A stretch of 64,000 nucleotides of DNA, taken from positions 13,734,501 to 13,798,500 of the forward strand of contig NC_092580.1 of NCBI RefSeq assembly GCF_037975245.1, read 5' to 3'. Both the position numbers and the translations under genes were made by a program. Origin of the DNA: Apostichopus japonicus. Its lineage: Eukaryota > Echinodermata > Holothuroidea > Aspidochirotida > Stichopodidae. The notes under the pieces were generated by a model that was given only the letters and a program-made list of their open reading frames with translations, searched no databases and was not told the DNA's origin. Positions 12,702-33,487 of the stretch are shown here, piece by piece; position 1 is the stretch's first letter, and each line of letters begins with the position of its first letter.

Positions 12702-13532
12702 GATGGAGACTGCAATCATGTGATCATGTCAGGTTAGGTGAGCCGTCACGATTGCCTCGAAAAGAGAATATATACTATACATGATCCGGTTATTAACATG
12801 TTTTAGTACTGAACAATCATGCTCCTGTGTACTATTTACCATAACAATGTTAGATACGATCATTAGCCAAAGGCCGAGAACATGCTAATATGTAAGTACT
12901 TCTTTGTTGTAAACGCTTACTGATGCCATGTGTGTCATGTTCTAAACCAACTACATTGTGATAATATATAGGTACCTAGGAATTGTAGTGGAGATGACAT
13001 TTGATTCCATGGCATAATTTCGGTGGCATAAGTTCGGAGACATAAACGGCTCGCCATATATAGTTGTACAAATACAAGTGTTGGGGACTATTTTTACTGC
13101 CGCTGTCATTTCGAATGGTTTCACCGAAAAGCGAATACCGGTACCACCTCTTTCAAACACCCCAACACCAACATATGTTGAATGTTTCTTGGTCCAGATG
13201 AGTCAACGTTTTTAACATTGATAGCTTTCATCTCAGTCGAGACTATTGACTGCAGATTGGTTACCTCTTCTGTGATATTTCTAGCCTACTTCGTACTTAT
13301 TTCGCGAAACTAGTATCACGTACTCTTTCAATGCTGGAGTAGACTTAACTGAGAATTTATTCGGTGTTTACTTTCGCGACTAGTGTGATCAAGTAAATTA
13401 TGCTGCCTTGGTTTCAGTTACATATATAATTTTGTTTGCCATAAATATATTTATCAGTCAAAACTTGTACGTTAACGGTAATTTGATACCTAGCGACCCG
13501 GTACTTTTGGTAGTGGTAGTCGTACTTTGTAA
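12702..13532. other. Upstream region of ETHE1
   Basis: AT-rich sequence with no repeat or ORF of note; presumably holds the ETHE1 promoter. No TATA box or initiator can be assigned with confidence. Confidence 0.35.
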
Positions 13533-21359
<7,827 letters not shown>

Positions 21360-21402
21360 GTAATGTGACAAACAATTAAAAATTTATATTGAAATGTATA
21401 GG

Positions 21403-21408
21403 AATAAA
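21403..21408 (+). terminator. Polyadenylation signal of ETHE1
   Basis: AATAAA lies 44 bases past the TGA stop, followed by TG/T-rich sequence. Position and context suit a genuine short 3' UTR. Confidence 0.55.
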
Positions 21409-23817
21409 ATGTAGGTTACGGTACTTCAATATGGAGCGATATCAATTTCTTCTTCCATTTTTTTCTTATTTTTTTCTTTGAACTTGTTTCACTTATTCTT
21501 TTATTCCTACATTACTTATAACTTTCTACCTTACTATATACAATCACATTGCCTTCCTATTATAATCCAATCTTGTATTGTTGTTTCGAATAGAAAAAGC
21601 TTAATTAATAATACTGGTGGTAGCAGAGGGATTGCTTGTTTATGATAAGCATAACCTAAATCCAATCATGATGTGATTATAACAGCAAAGAATTACAATA
21701 TTGTTTTAATATGAGAGAGAAACCCAACTATCATGTCCATATGGGACAGAGATCTGCCCCAAACAGGTAAGAAGAATACTTGCTCTAACAGAAAGGGAAA
21801 AAACGACTGCTAGTTTTTTTTCTATAGCCATTCAGGTTACAGCTTTAAAACTATGTCAATTGTCCTTTGCTCCTTTAAAGATCAATTGATGAGGTCGTAG
21901 GTTTCTTGGTGCAGGCCTAATGTGTTTATCCATTTATAAGCTGTAGAGTACTATAAGTACCCTATAGGCTTCATACTTATACTGGTAAAGCTTTCCAGCT
22001 TAATTCTACTTTCAGATAATTGAAAGACTGCATGACTTCATCAGCTATTTCATCGACTTTAAAACGTTCAAATCTGACAGTAAAGTATGACGCAATTAAT
22101 TCACCCTATGGTACGATACACTCAGTTCCAATTCTTGTTCAACTCATAGTTAATATGAAAATACATGAATGCATCATTTAATTGGTGTAGATGTTATAGA
22201 CCAAAGGGAAATTGGGAGCCCACCAAAAATATACAACAAGCATTAACACCGTAATTCAGCGGATTTAGCATTCAACAAAGCCAACTGCTCTGGGAAGTTT
22301 TGAGCAAGGTACTTGTCTTTTGCCCAGCATGGTGTAGATTATAATATGTTGGTTGTTTCAACCATGTATACCCCTGGTAGGGAGAGGGGCATACTAAAAT
22401 CATTCAACCAATGTTTGTGCTGTACAACCTATGCATCCAAAAAATAGTATAGCACAATTTTTTCATCTAAATCCCCTTCCATTTTCCAAGATATTCTCTT
22501 AGACCCCTCCTGTCGACAACATAACATCTTATCTCCCTCCTTTCACTCCCATTGTGCAAAAATGGGGGGGGGGGGTTGCCCCAAAACTGCATAATGATGA
22601 TAGTATTAATAATATAAAGAAGATAATATTTTGATTGCATTTCAATGCTTGGTCATTTTCCTACTCCTCAAAGTTGTTTACTGAGAGTGTACTGTGCCAT
22701 CCCACATATCGCTGAGGAAGTATCAAGACTAAAAACCAAAGCATAATTATAACTACATGAAGTTTTAACTACCGAATCATTGCTTGTTTTTAAATGATTT
22801 ATCATGTACTTGACATTTCATAGGGTTTAAAAAACTTCAATCATTGTATCATTGCTTGTTTTGCAATTTATCATGTTTTTGACATGTTATATCTTTAAAA
22901 TTTTACCCAAATAAAAGTATATTATAAGTCTACTGATCATATCGATTTATTTTATGTTTCATTTGTTACCTGTGAGTGTCATTAATTGATTTAAATGAAG
23001 TTTACTGTACTATGTGACTATGTGCAATTGATCGATAATGGTTTTAGACAATTTGGTACAGAAAAACAAAACCAGTGACATGGTCTAAGAGAACAACTTA
23101 ATGTTGCTCACTGCAGTGACAAATAAGGCCTACTAAACAATCTAAATGAACTGCTCCCTCCCTCTCCCATCCTACCCCCCTCCCCCTCAACCTTCACTAT
23201 GTTGAAAATGAATACAAGACTATGCCTTAAGTTTATCATTCTATTCCTGTATGAAATGGTTTCAAGTGATACTTCACATCTACCACAGCACTGATTAGTT
23301 TACATAAAGTTAGGTATTTTAAATATGGTCTTTTGTATCTTTTATAGTATATGCATGTTATAATATAATCAGGCATATAGCCAGTGCCTTCTTCCTATTC
23401 TGGGGAGATGCCCCCCAAATTTCGATTGTGCACACTCCCCCATTTTTTCCCTTCAGATTTATCATTTCAGTATGGTGGATCCATGCAAATCCCCCCCCCC
23501 CCCACCTCAAACAAAACTTCTGCCCCTCCACACAAACAAACACTGCTCAAAATTTGACAAGCTGGCTACAGTCCCCCGCTGCCAACACAGTGTGTGCAGC
23601 TATACTATTAAGAAGTTACCGGTCACTAGTATTGTACGTGCCCTCCTTAAATTTTTGGTGCCCTCCTCACCCCCCCTGCCCCCTCTCAACTGAAAAGTTT
23701 CCTGGCTATGAAACTGATATAGTTCAATCTTGTAATTCTATCAAACGTATATATTGTAACAATACTCAACAGTTATAAACCAGTAACATATATGTGATCA
23801 TATGCAATTTATTGTAC
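21409..23817. other. Intergenic AT-rich sequence
   Basis: No conserved coding exon recognised. I looked on the minus strand for the missing C-terminal fibrinogen-domain exons of the neighbour at 23818-24396 and saw no obvious match. Short G or C homopolymers occur at 22566, 23175 and 23490. Confidence 0.4.
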
Positions 23818-24396
23818 CTAATATGATGTCATAGTTGAGATTGTATGACACACCATCCCGGTTTACCAAATCAATGCGCATTTTATAGCTCTTTTGAATC
23901 GTCAGGTGGTAGAGTGTTTCATTTCCTAGCCATAATTCTCCATTAGCTGTATCGGGAAAGCCATTCTTGTAACTGGTTCAGTTGCGGTAAAGTTCGACAG
24001 AACCATCTTCACCTCGCTGAAATACCTGATAGGGTGGAGCAACCCAAACAAAATATTTTTATTTGCCGAAAATACTTCCTAATTGACATCAAGGTATACG
24101 GCTCACGAAAAGCCGTTAATTTCGTTACAAAATGCCATACATAGTAATATTTTGTGTACGATCTTTGACGGAATACCCCTTTTCTTGGTTACTATGATGA
24201 TCAAACGATGCATGTGATTTTTAGACTTGGACAATATATTTCTTCTTTAGGCTAGTTATATTTTTCCAAATTCAAAGTCAACATTAAAACTTACTGTCCA
24301 ACCGCCTCCATTGGACATGTTACAATAGACTTCAAATTCCGACCCAGGCCAACCAGCTGGTTTGATGTAGTACACACCGTCTTCAGTTCGAGAGTT
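23818..24396 (-). pseudogene. Fibrinogen-related domain (FReD) gene fragment with in-frame stop
   Basis: Two minus-strand exons: 24396-24295, and 24025-23818 (its 3' border is tentative). They encode RTEDGVYYIKPAGWPGSEFEVYCNM...GGGWT, then VFQRGEDGSVELYRN, stop, TSYKNGFPDTANGELWLGNE and KMRIDLVNRDGVSYNL. This is the N-terminal half of a ficolin/tenascin-type FReD, a secreted lectin domain common in invertebrate immunity. The codon for the almost invariant Trp of YRNW is TGA (23980-23978) instead of TGG; the frame is otherwise open and splice sites are intact (ACA|GTAAGT and CAG|GTATTT). The calcium-site and ligand-binding C-terminal half was not found nearby. Likely a pseudogene or null allele; a single-base sequencing error is the alternative. 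Confidence 0.75.
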
Positions 24397-25726
<1,330 letters not shown>

Positions 25727-25835
25727 ACCCAATTTTGTAGTCACTGGAGATCTATTTTATGTATTATTTTAGTCTCCATCGACATTTGTTAGGCCTGCTG
25801 AACCTGTTCGAGATATCATGAATGGAAGTTTGACA

Positions 25836-26135
25836 CAGGCGCGTAGCCAAGGGGGGGGGGGCGAAGGGGGCAGCCGCCCCCCCCCCCCCCTTGAGCATAT
25901 TTTTAGAATTTTTTTTTAATGTTTTTATGATATCGCTAGTATTTTCAATAGCGAAAATGCTAAGATGCAACTTACAAGGCCTGGGAAGTGCCATTTCCAG
26001 CGATCTGGGAGGCATTTTCTGCCAAAATTTTCTTGTACGCTTCGCGCCAATCATGGTGGCGCTACGCTTAGATAGTTTGCAATGCCGAATATACAGTTTC
26101 GCCCCTCCCTTGGCAAATTCCTGGCTACGCGCCTG
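25836..26135 (+). mobile_element. hAT-like MITE, copy 1
   Basis: Starts CAGGCGCGTAGCCAAGG followed by a G run, and ends CCTGGCTACGCGCCTG. Contains the family core GGGAAGTGCCATTTCCAGCG and GGTGGCGCTACGCTTAGATA. About 300 bp with no coding capacity. Closest relative: copy 2 at 34102-34409. Confidence 0.8.
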
Positions 26136-26429
26136 ATACAGGCAGAACTATATGTAAACAAAAGTCTTGGTAGAATCTTTTCTACAGATGGTTGCAGGAA
26201 TTAACGCCAAACATTAAACAGGAGGGGAGAGAAACGTTTTCAGTGGCTTCTGCAGGGGGACGTCCCTGGCACCACCCATCCCTGGAATGCACTAACCACC
26301 CTGCAAAACTAACCACCGGCCTCACCCGTTAGTCTTCTTCTAGCTAGTGAAATCACAGATCAAGCGAACCTTTATAAGGAGTTGTCATTATAATTATGAT
26401 TAATGGATGTGTGTTAAATGGATGTGTGC

Positions 26430-26508
26430 CGAGAGAATGGCTTCGGTCAGCTTGCGAGTCTATAAGCCTCCATGGCTTCTTTCGCGAGTTCCTGCTTGCG
26501 GGAAGATC
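26430..26508 (+). repeat. SINE fragment, 3' end only
   Basis: GGCTTCGGTCAGCTTGCGAG and GGCTTCTTTCGCGAGTTCCTG match the 3' body of the SINEs at 56666-56888 (+) and 52385-52610 (-). The tRNA-like head is missing. An ACAT microsatellite follows directly. Confidence 0.7.
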
Positions 26509-26509
26509 A

Positions 26510-26699
26510 CATATACATACATACATACATACATACATACATACATACACACATACACACACATACATACATACATACATACATACATACATACATACAT
26601 ACATACATACACACATACATACATACATACATACATACATACATACATGCATACATGCATACATACATACATACATACATACATACATACATACATACA
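26510..26699. repeat. (ACAT)n microsatellite
   Basis: About 190 bp of ACAT units with a few CACACA and ATGC interruptions, starting at the 3' end of a SINE fragment. All overlapping open frames are low-complexity artefacts. Confidence 0.97.
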
Positions 26700-27644
26700 T
26701 TATGACTATGATTTTATTATTATTATGATTATTATTATTATTTTGTTTTTAATTATTAGTATTTTTTTATATTATTATTGACTAAAGAACTCGTATACTT
26801 GGACTCCGTTTTAAAAGAAAACGCACGGGATGAGTACATAAATAATACTCCCATCAAAATAATATTATTAAACTAGTTATGTAAAAATGATACGACGGGA
26901 AGTTTCATAACTTTTCAATTTATTTGTCATTCTATTGTATATGGTATATACTACAAAAAGTTTGGAAAGGAGATAACAGACATCATAAAAAAAGTAAACT
27001 TGACCTAAATGATGTCCCTTCGGATGCCGTTTGGTGACATATAACGTAAGGTTTGCTTCTGTGGCTCTTTCGTGGGAAACCTGAAATTTTTTTGGATTAA
27101 ACTACAAAAATGATAAGTCCTTAATCACAAAAGATTAGAGGAACGTACTTTAATTAGCAATTAATTGGAAGTAGAATAAATGAACCCAAATATCAGGTAA
27201 AGAAAAAGATGCCGAGATAAATGCAGATTGTAAAACACGCACATAAAGTCTCATCTAAACATAAATATGTTTTTATATTGTTTATGCAGAACACATTAAT
27301 GAAAAGCACCATCAACATAAATACGATAAAACAATTTGATTATCGTTTCGTGTTAAAAAAAATTATTATATCAGTAAACTAAATTTTTTTGGAGTGATAC
27401 TCACAGTGCAGTGACAATTTTGTGCAGTCAATTCCTGTTGTGCCTTTTTCGAGAAGACAAACATTTGAACTTGAAGCAAATGGCCGGGTGTGAATTCCAT
27501 TGATCTACACTGACATAATTGCTTCTGTCTTGCTTCAAGATGTGCATCGAATAATTTTTTACTAATTTTGGAGACATTCTAATCAACGTGAACCCACCTG
27601 AAATCATTATGAGTTGAAAATCCAGAACAGTGAAAAAACTTCCA

Positions 27645-27715
27645 ACCTCCACCGGGGTTCAAACCCGGGCCTTCCGCTTTATATGCGGACACTCTAACCA
27701 CTAGCTTTTGGACGC
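27645..27715 (-). repeat. tRNA-like sequence (SINE head or tRNA pseudogene)
   Basis: A 71-base minus-strand sequence with a perfect 5-bp anticodon stem (TCCGC/GCGGA, loop ATATAAA), a perfect 5-bp T stem (CCGGG/CCCGG, loop TTTGAAC) and an acceptor stem pairing 6 of 7. The D arm (CTAGTGGTTAGAG) does not pair properly, and the implied anticodon ATA is not a usual tRNA-Tyr anticodon. I read it as a tRNA-derived element rather than a working tRNA. Confidence 0.5.
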
Positions 27716-27936
27716 TGATATGTCCAGAGATTACAAACCGGTAAGGAGGGTCGTAATTCCCATGTAAGCGTGTGTCACCTGTATCAAACAATACTAGTTC
27801 TGTTTTTGGGTGACATATTTGCTTTACCCTAGAAATCAAACATGATGCTAACCAACTCGAAATCATTTGTGACTCCTAAATTAAAGCCGGATCTAGAGAG
27901 AGATACTCTGAACAGCTATGCAGACTATATATGAAT

Positions 27937-27937
<1 letters not shown>

Positions 27938-27970
<33 letters not shown>

Positions 27971-27993
27971 GAATATATATTTATATATATATA

Positions 27994-28088
<95 letters not shown>
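27938..28088. repeat. (CA)n/(AT)n/(GT)n compound microsatellite
   Basis: CA units, about 115 bp of AT-rich dinucleotides with TTTAT interruptions, then GT units. The CA and GT ends are complementary, so the tract can fold into a hairpin. Lies just 3' of the VWFC receptor gene. Confidence 0.95.
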
Positions 28089-28197
28089 CTTCCGCCCAAT
28101 CAGCCCCACTCATATAAACTGTTAATAATTATCCTAATTGATCATATCATACAAGCTGCGGTCTTTCTCATGACGTTTTTCTTCTGAACTCACACCT

Positions 28198-31100
28198 TCA
28201 ACCTAACATCAAAGTGTTATCGCTCGTTTCAATAAGTTGTGAATTAGTGGTCATTTTTCTTCTTAACAGTAGAAAAATAACCAGTAAAAAGATAAAAGAG
28301 ACAGAAAGAGAGAGAATGACGATGACAATGGTTGGGAGGGTTGGCCTCGTGGAATGTTCATCTTCCATTTCATCTGTATAGAGTGTCGTCATGTAATCAG
28401 CTGAAAATAATCATCAAATAAAACAATGATATCACATACAATGTATAAACACCAACTCCATTTAGCAGTATTTTTTTATATATTACGTGATCTACATCGA
28501 AACGCTTCCTGAACCGCAGTGTATACGCGCTTGCCCAAACTTTGGTCGAGAAAACTTTACGATGGGTCTTGGAATACTTCCAGACTGCAAAACCTTTATC
28601 TTCAGCTTGTCGACGAAATTCTTGGTCATCAGTGGCGTAGGAAGGTACTTTTGAGTGGGGGGGGGGGCTGAAGACTGATGGCCGGCCTGGGGGAGGGGTC
28701 TAAGGGGAGGGGGTGTCCCCCTCCCCTTTGGAATTTTTTTGCATTTCCAGGTGGCCTCAGATGCAATTTGGTGCAATATAGCACACTTCAACCCACCCAC
28801 TCCATTTTGTATATAATTTTGCATTTTCACCTGGCCTTAGATGCAATTTGGTGCTCCAAATGAGATTTTTTTCTCATTTAGAAATGAAAAAGGGGTTTTC
28901 TGACTTGCGAAGCGGGGGGGGGGGGCGGAATGATACTTCAGCCCCCCGGTTCCTACGCCCTTGTTGGTCATTTATCATAATATAGTCCCAGCTAGTTTTC
29001 ATGTATTTTGAGCATCGATTCTGAGGGGATAGGGATCAGGTTGTAGATGGGTTGTAGATCGGTCCTCGTGGAAGGCCCTGGCTCGTTGTCTAAATGTAGC
29101 GAACCAGCTGATATACATGATGTCGTATACGTATAGTCCATTATACTTTACATTATAATACATTTATGTTTACTGAAGTTCCAACAAGCAGAATAGTTCA
29201 AAGTTAACGCTGATGCGTTTTGCGTTGCGTTGTAACGATGTGCCGCTTCTAATAGGCCTATACGTTATTTTCACACAGCCGTGCAAAGACTATATATGTA
29301 CCCTCCGAATGTGTTAAATCTTAAGATATCTCTCAATATATATGAAATCAATGTACCTGTATTATATATATAGAAAAGGTACACATTCCAAGTTCTTTGT
29401 TTCTTAATGCATTATACTATACGGTACTTCTATACTGTATAGTTACTGGTTATATAGGTGATACGGTACTCGTTCAGTAACGTACAATCTATGAGTAACG
29501 GGTGTTTCAACTCACTCTGGGTAGGTCTATAGGAAGGACAACACTCTTTTGGTACATCTGTTCCTCCGTCACAGTTTTCTTTGGTGCAGTTGACGGTACC
29601 ATTCAAACACATACATTGTATACAATTATCAGGACGAATCACCGTTTTGTCATGGAAAGAAATTCCTTCGTAGGCACAGCCAATAATGTCCTCACCTTTG
29701 CGTTTTGGAAGAGGTGCACAGTCAACTAATCTCTCCGTTTCGAAATTTAAAGGTTGAAAGCGAAACGATAGGTTTTCGAATGTGATTGGGTCATCAGCCT
29801 GACCAAATGCAACACACATGAATTCGCATTGATCACACGGGCCTTCTCTCAATGGCATATGGTAATACAAATGCTTCCATTTCCAAGGTGGATAGTGACT
29901 TAATTTGAAAGGCTTTGCTGCATATTGTTCACTGAATATGTTATCATTCAAAGCATATTTCGTTCCATTTCCATCCGCGTTCGTACTTATCCAGGCGCTG
30001 AGTTTCCAGAGATTCTCGCCGATAACGTCAGTACTATGCGACGTTTCCACTGAGATGTCCAAGGAGAATCGACAATATTTCACGCTATCTCCCACTAATT
30101 TGAAGGAAACGTCCAGGATATTTGTACTTATAGCGACCATTTCTATAGTTATAGGTAAAGAGAGTAATACTTTATGTTAAACACATCCATATAGGTATAG
30201 AGGTTAATACTATATATTAAACTTATCCATGTAGGAATATAGAGGTCCATAATACATTGCATGTAACACATCTATCGTTATATATATCTATATCTTTATA
30301 TATATATATACATATATATATATACATATATAAATATATATATATATATCTATATATATATCTTTATATATATATATATATTACATATAGGTTAATTATA
30401 TATATTAAACACATACATATATAGGTAAATAGCTTAATACTATTTCAATATGTTAAACACATCCACATGGGTATAGAGGTTAATACTATATATATGTTAA
30501 ACACTTCCATATAGACTAGGTATAAATGTTCATAATATATTCATATATAGGCCGTTATATATATTCATATATAGTCTACTTTAATATTAACCTATAGGCC
30601 TATGTTAAATCTGTAATACGTTATCTTACTGTATAGGCAAATGGGACAGCATATGTTTGGTACAGTCGAAGCGGTACAATTTACATCTGGCACATGACAA
30701 GTTTCAATTGTACAGGATACTGTTCCATTATTACACATGCATGAAGTACACGGATCAAGTTCAAGCCACTCTTCATGAAGAAGAAAAATCCCCCTGAAGC
30801 TGCAAGGGTTTTCCGATTCACCTGACATGAAAGGTGCACAAGATAATACCATGCAAGTATGAAATATCATTTATTAATCTTCTATATATAGTTTAAAAAA
30901 AATATGAAACTTGGTGTAACAAATACGAAGTATATACATGAAAAAAGAGGTACTGTATTATCTCGGTCAACTGGGCTGGAGGTGTAAGACAAAAGTTGAA
31001 CTCTATATACTAAATGTATCAAAGCTATATACAAACATTTAATAATCTTATAACATATGGGTTTTTATACGCTTCATACATTCCATATTTAGAGCATGTA

Positions 31101-31875
31101 CCATAATCAATACATGCTTGCTTATATTCTATAGAGTAAACTCCAAAAAGCCTTTAAAACTTTAACAGCAACGGGAAAAGTTGTTTATACATCTTAATTT
31201 AATGTCCATCATTCAGCATGCAGTTTATTGACGGATCAAGGATTACGGGAAAGGAGATAAATTATCCACATAGATATCGAAATTACTGCCGATTGAAATA
31301 TGCAGTGAACACCTGCATTTAGGAAACGAAAATACAGGTAAGGAATGCTAAAGTTTCAACACTTTGTATATCATATACCTTATTGTTTTGAGCAAACCTA
31401 TATGTTATCAGAACCAATATTCATTTCAGAGGAAAGATCTATTGAGGCGCGGATCCAAGGGGTGGGGTGAAGGGGGGGGGGGAGATACACAACCCTGTCT
31501 TTGCGTAGTTCTTGTGCTAGCAGAACCTATAGCGTGCAGACCTAGTTGTAGTCCTAATTAATATGCCTAAAATATGCCTCACAATGCAACATTCCATATC
31601 TAAAATTATGGTTTTCTCCTGTAGTAGGACCCACTGTAAGAGTCGATCCCAGAGTCCTGATCAGGTTTGCTGTCCCATATACTTGCATTGGTATATCGCT
31701 TCCCCAGGACACACTCCTGCACCTTGTTTAGGCACACGTTGTGGTACTCAAATAATGGTTTACCTGAAACTGCGCTGGAGATACTTTCACTGGCTCGCTG
31801 AGACTGAGCCTGGCAAGATAATCCGACCAAGACGGCGAAAAATAATCTGGTTAAATACATCGCTTCTCCGTCCAT
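28198..31875 (-). CDS. Single-pass membrane protein with two VWFC domains (4 exons, complete)
   Basis: Minus-strand exons 31875-31764, 30821-30630, 30142-29516 and 28400-28198 join in matching phases with GT/AG borders to give 377 residues. Exon 1 encodes a signal peptide (MYLTRLFFAVLVGLSCQAQS). Exon 2 encodes a 10-cysteine VWFC domain (about 43-100; CTSCMCNNGTVSC, CCPIC). Exon 3 encodes a ~140-residue domain with GENLWKLSAW and a CDQCEFMC cluster, then a second VWFC domain (about 257-305) lacking two of the ten cysteines (ends CCPSY). Exon 4 encodes a membrane helix (about 333-356), RRK stop-transfer residues and a 21-residue cytoplasmic tail. VWFC domains commonly bind BMP/TGF-beta ligands, so extracellular ligand capture is plausible but inferred. 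The middle domain is not identified; the NLW...DG pattern vaguely recalls the N-terminal region of VWDE-like proteins. Confidence 0.75.
28630..28963. mobile_element. hAT MITE with 8-bp target duplication
   Basis: Lies in intron 3 of the VWFC receptor gene. Ends are CAGTGGCGTAGGAA and TTCCTACGCCCTTG, and the exact 8-bp direct repeat TTGGTCAT flanks it at 28622-28629 and 28964-28971. G-rich stretches lie just inside both ends. An 8-bp duplication with CA-rich short inverted ends is diagnostic of hAT elements. It is non-coding, 334 bp. Confidence 0.85.
30286..30382. repeat. TA-rich microsatellite in the VWFC gene intron 2
   Basis: Interrupted (TA)n with CTATATCT units. Surrounded by several loose repeats of a TTAATACTATATATTAAACACATCCATATAG-like unit (30170-30500), given here in description only as it is imperfect. 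Confidence 0.8.
31442..31563 (+). repeat. Degenerate repeat copy, related to 33952-34052
   Basis: GGCGCGGATCCAAGGGG at the left, then AGCAGAACCTATAGCGTG and GTCCTAATTAATAT. The same order recurs at 33952-34052 (GGCTCGGTCCAGGGG, AGCAGAACCTATAACGTG, GTCCTAATTAATAT). Probably a truncated MITE family. Confidence 0.6.
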
Positions 31876-32488
31876 ATTGTCTTGAATATATTTATTTATA
31901 TTACATATTTATATATATATATGTCATATATATATATATATCATATATAATATCTCCAAATATCTGAAATTATTCACCAAAGTAAATAGTAGCACGAAGC
32001 CTAATAAGTTCTCGATAGAATGAGAGTTAATGTAGTTAACTGACAGAAGTAAGAATCATCAATCTGTGTTTGTTACATGATTGATGCGTTTGCTCTTTCC
32101 TATAGCACATTATTCAGCGTGACGAATAAAAACGGTTACGAGGAAACAGGAAACCACTGTGAAATATCCAGAATTGTTTTGAAAAGAGTTAAAGGAATTT
32201 AAAGTGGATAATACCGTAAGTGTAATGTATTCCACATCATTACATGTCAATACTTCTTCGATCATACATCATACTATATACGGAGATAAGCATGTTTTGA
32301 ACACCTGCACGTTAAAACAGTATTGTAAGGCAATGATTTGACGCGAGGGAGTGTGTGGTGTTGGGTACCACGCCTCACCTCTTTCGTCAGTCTGTGAGAA
32401 ACATTCAGTCGGGGTCCTTTTTTCAAATTCAAAACCATTTATTAGCCCAATATATGCCTCTGAATGCACAGTTTGACCCCTCAACATA

Positions 32489-32502
32489 CACACACACACA
32501 CG

Positions 32503-32556
<54 letters not shown>

Positions 32557-32560
32557 TATT
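32489..32560. repeat. (CA)n(TA)n microsatellite
   Basis: About 30 bp of CA units followed by about 40 bp of TA units. Confidence 0.95.
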
Positions 32561-32748
32561 TGCCCCCTTACCTATCTCAATTGGGAATATCAAAGTTTGC
32601 CTCCACGTCCCACCTATAAAATCCTGCGCACATCCCTGCGGTATGGTATTCTAAGCATCTCAAAAGAGTGGTTTAAATCAAACCACTTCTTCTTCCGTAT
32701 TCAATCCAGTGCCAATTCAAAAGAAGAGTTCAAAAACTACAGCGAAAC

Positions 32749-33142
32749 CAGGCGCGGATCCAGAGGGGGTCCAGGGGGTCCGGACCCCCCTGCTCTTGGC
32801 CCCGCCCCCCCCCCAAAAGAGAGAGAAAAAAAGAGAAAATAAAAAAGAGAGAGAGAAAAAATAATTAAATTAAACGCCAATTTTAAACATGTAGGACGTC
32901 AGAAGGGCGGTTATCCTTACAAGTCAGCCAGGTGTGTCTTTTCCGTCAAATGAACTATAGTGTGCACGCGTGCTACACGTGCCAAAAATGCCTAAAAATC
33001 TCAATTTTCAGACCGAAGAGTTTCAAAATTGAGGTGGTGTTCGAGAATTTCACAATGGATAGAGGGAATCCCACTCCCCTTAGACCCTAGGATCACTGGA
33101 GGCCAAAACCCTCACCCTTCCAGAATTCTGGATCCGGTCCTG
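32749..33142. mobile_element. hAT-like MITE with CAGG...CCTG ends
   Basis: Left end CAGGCGCGGATCCAGAGGG and right end TCTGGATCCGGTCCTG are imperfect inverted repeats around a GGATCCAGA core. C-rich and GA-rich runs lie inside. The flanking octamers AGCGAAAC and CATCAAAC match only in part, so the target duplication is eroded or the ends are slightly wrong. Confidence 0.55.
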
Positions 33143-33149
33143 CATCAAA

Positions 33150-33487
33150 CAGTGGTGACGGAACGGGAGGGGGATTGGGGGCTAAAGGCATTATGATTTT
33201 TGTATCATCTCAACTCTTCTGATATGTATTACCATATTTCATAGATTGTTTTTTTCTCATCAATTGAGAAATTGCAGACATGAGATCCATATTTTCAGTC
33301 TAGGTACATGCAGCTTAGAATACTCGGGAAGTGCCGTTTCCGCCCATCTGGGGGGTTGGTAAATCCAAAATTTTTCTTTTACGCTCCGCCCCATCCGATG
33401 GTGGCGCTCCGCTTAGATAGTCTTAGGTTCAGTCGCGGCTGGACCAGTCAGACCCCACCCCTTGTCACAAATCCTGCGTCCGCCCCT
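33150..33487 (+). mobile_element. Diverged member of the 25836/34102 MITE family
   Basis: Contains the family core GGAAGTGCCGTTTCCGCC, ATCTGGGGGG and GGTGGCGCTCCGCTTAGATA, and ends CCTGCGTCCGCCCCTTA. The left border (near CAGTGGTGACGGAACGGG) is tentative, and no target duplication was found. Confidence 0.5.

Noticed and set aside
26353-26781. Several 60-124 residue frames rich in Tyr-Ile-His-Thr or Met-Tyr-Val-Cys
   Set aside because: Produced by the ACAT microsatellite.
27405-27560. Minus-strand candidate exon reading KKLFDAHLEARQKQLCQC... and ending CHCT before GTGAGT
   Set aside because: Phase would fit the fibrinogen-domain exon at 24396, but it matches no domain I know, follows a tRNA-like SINE head and may be SINE body, and lies inside the putative composite unit while the FReD exons lie outside.
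27645-27715. Functional tRNA gene
   Set aside because: The D arm does not pair, the anticodon would be ATA, and similar tRNA-like heads in the window belong to SINEs.
31606-31763. Extension of the VWFC receptor's first exon to the in-frame stop at 31606
   Set aside because: A good donor (TCAG|GTAAAC) at 31764 joins in phase to the VWFC exon; the extended frame encodes nothing recognisable.
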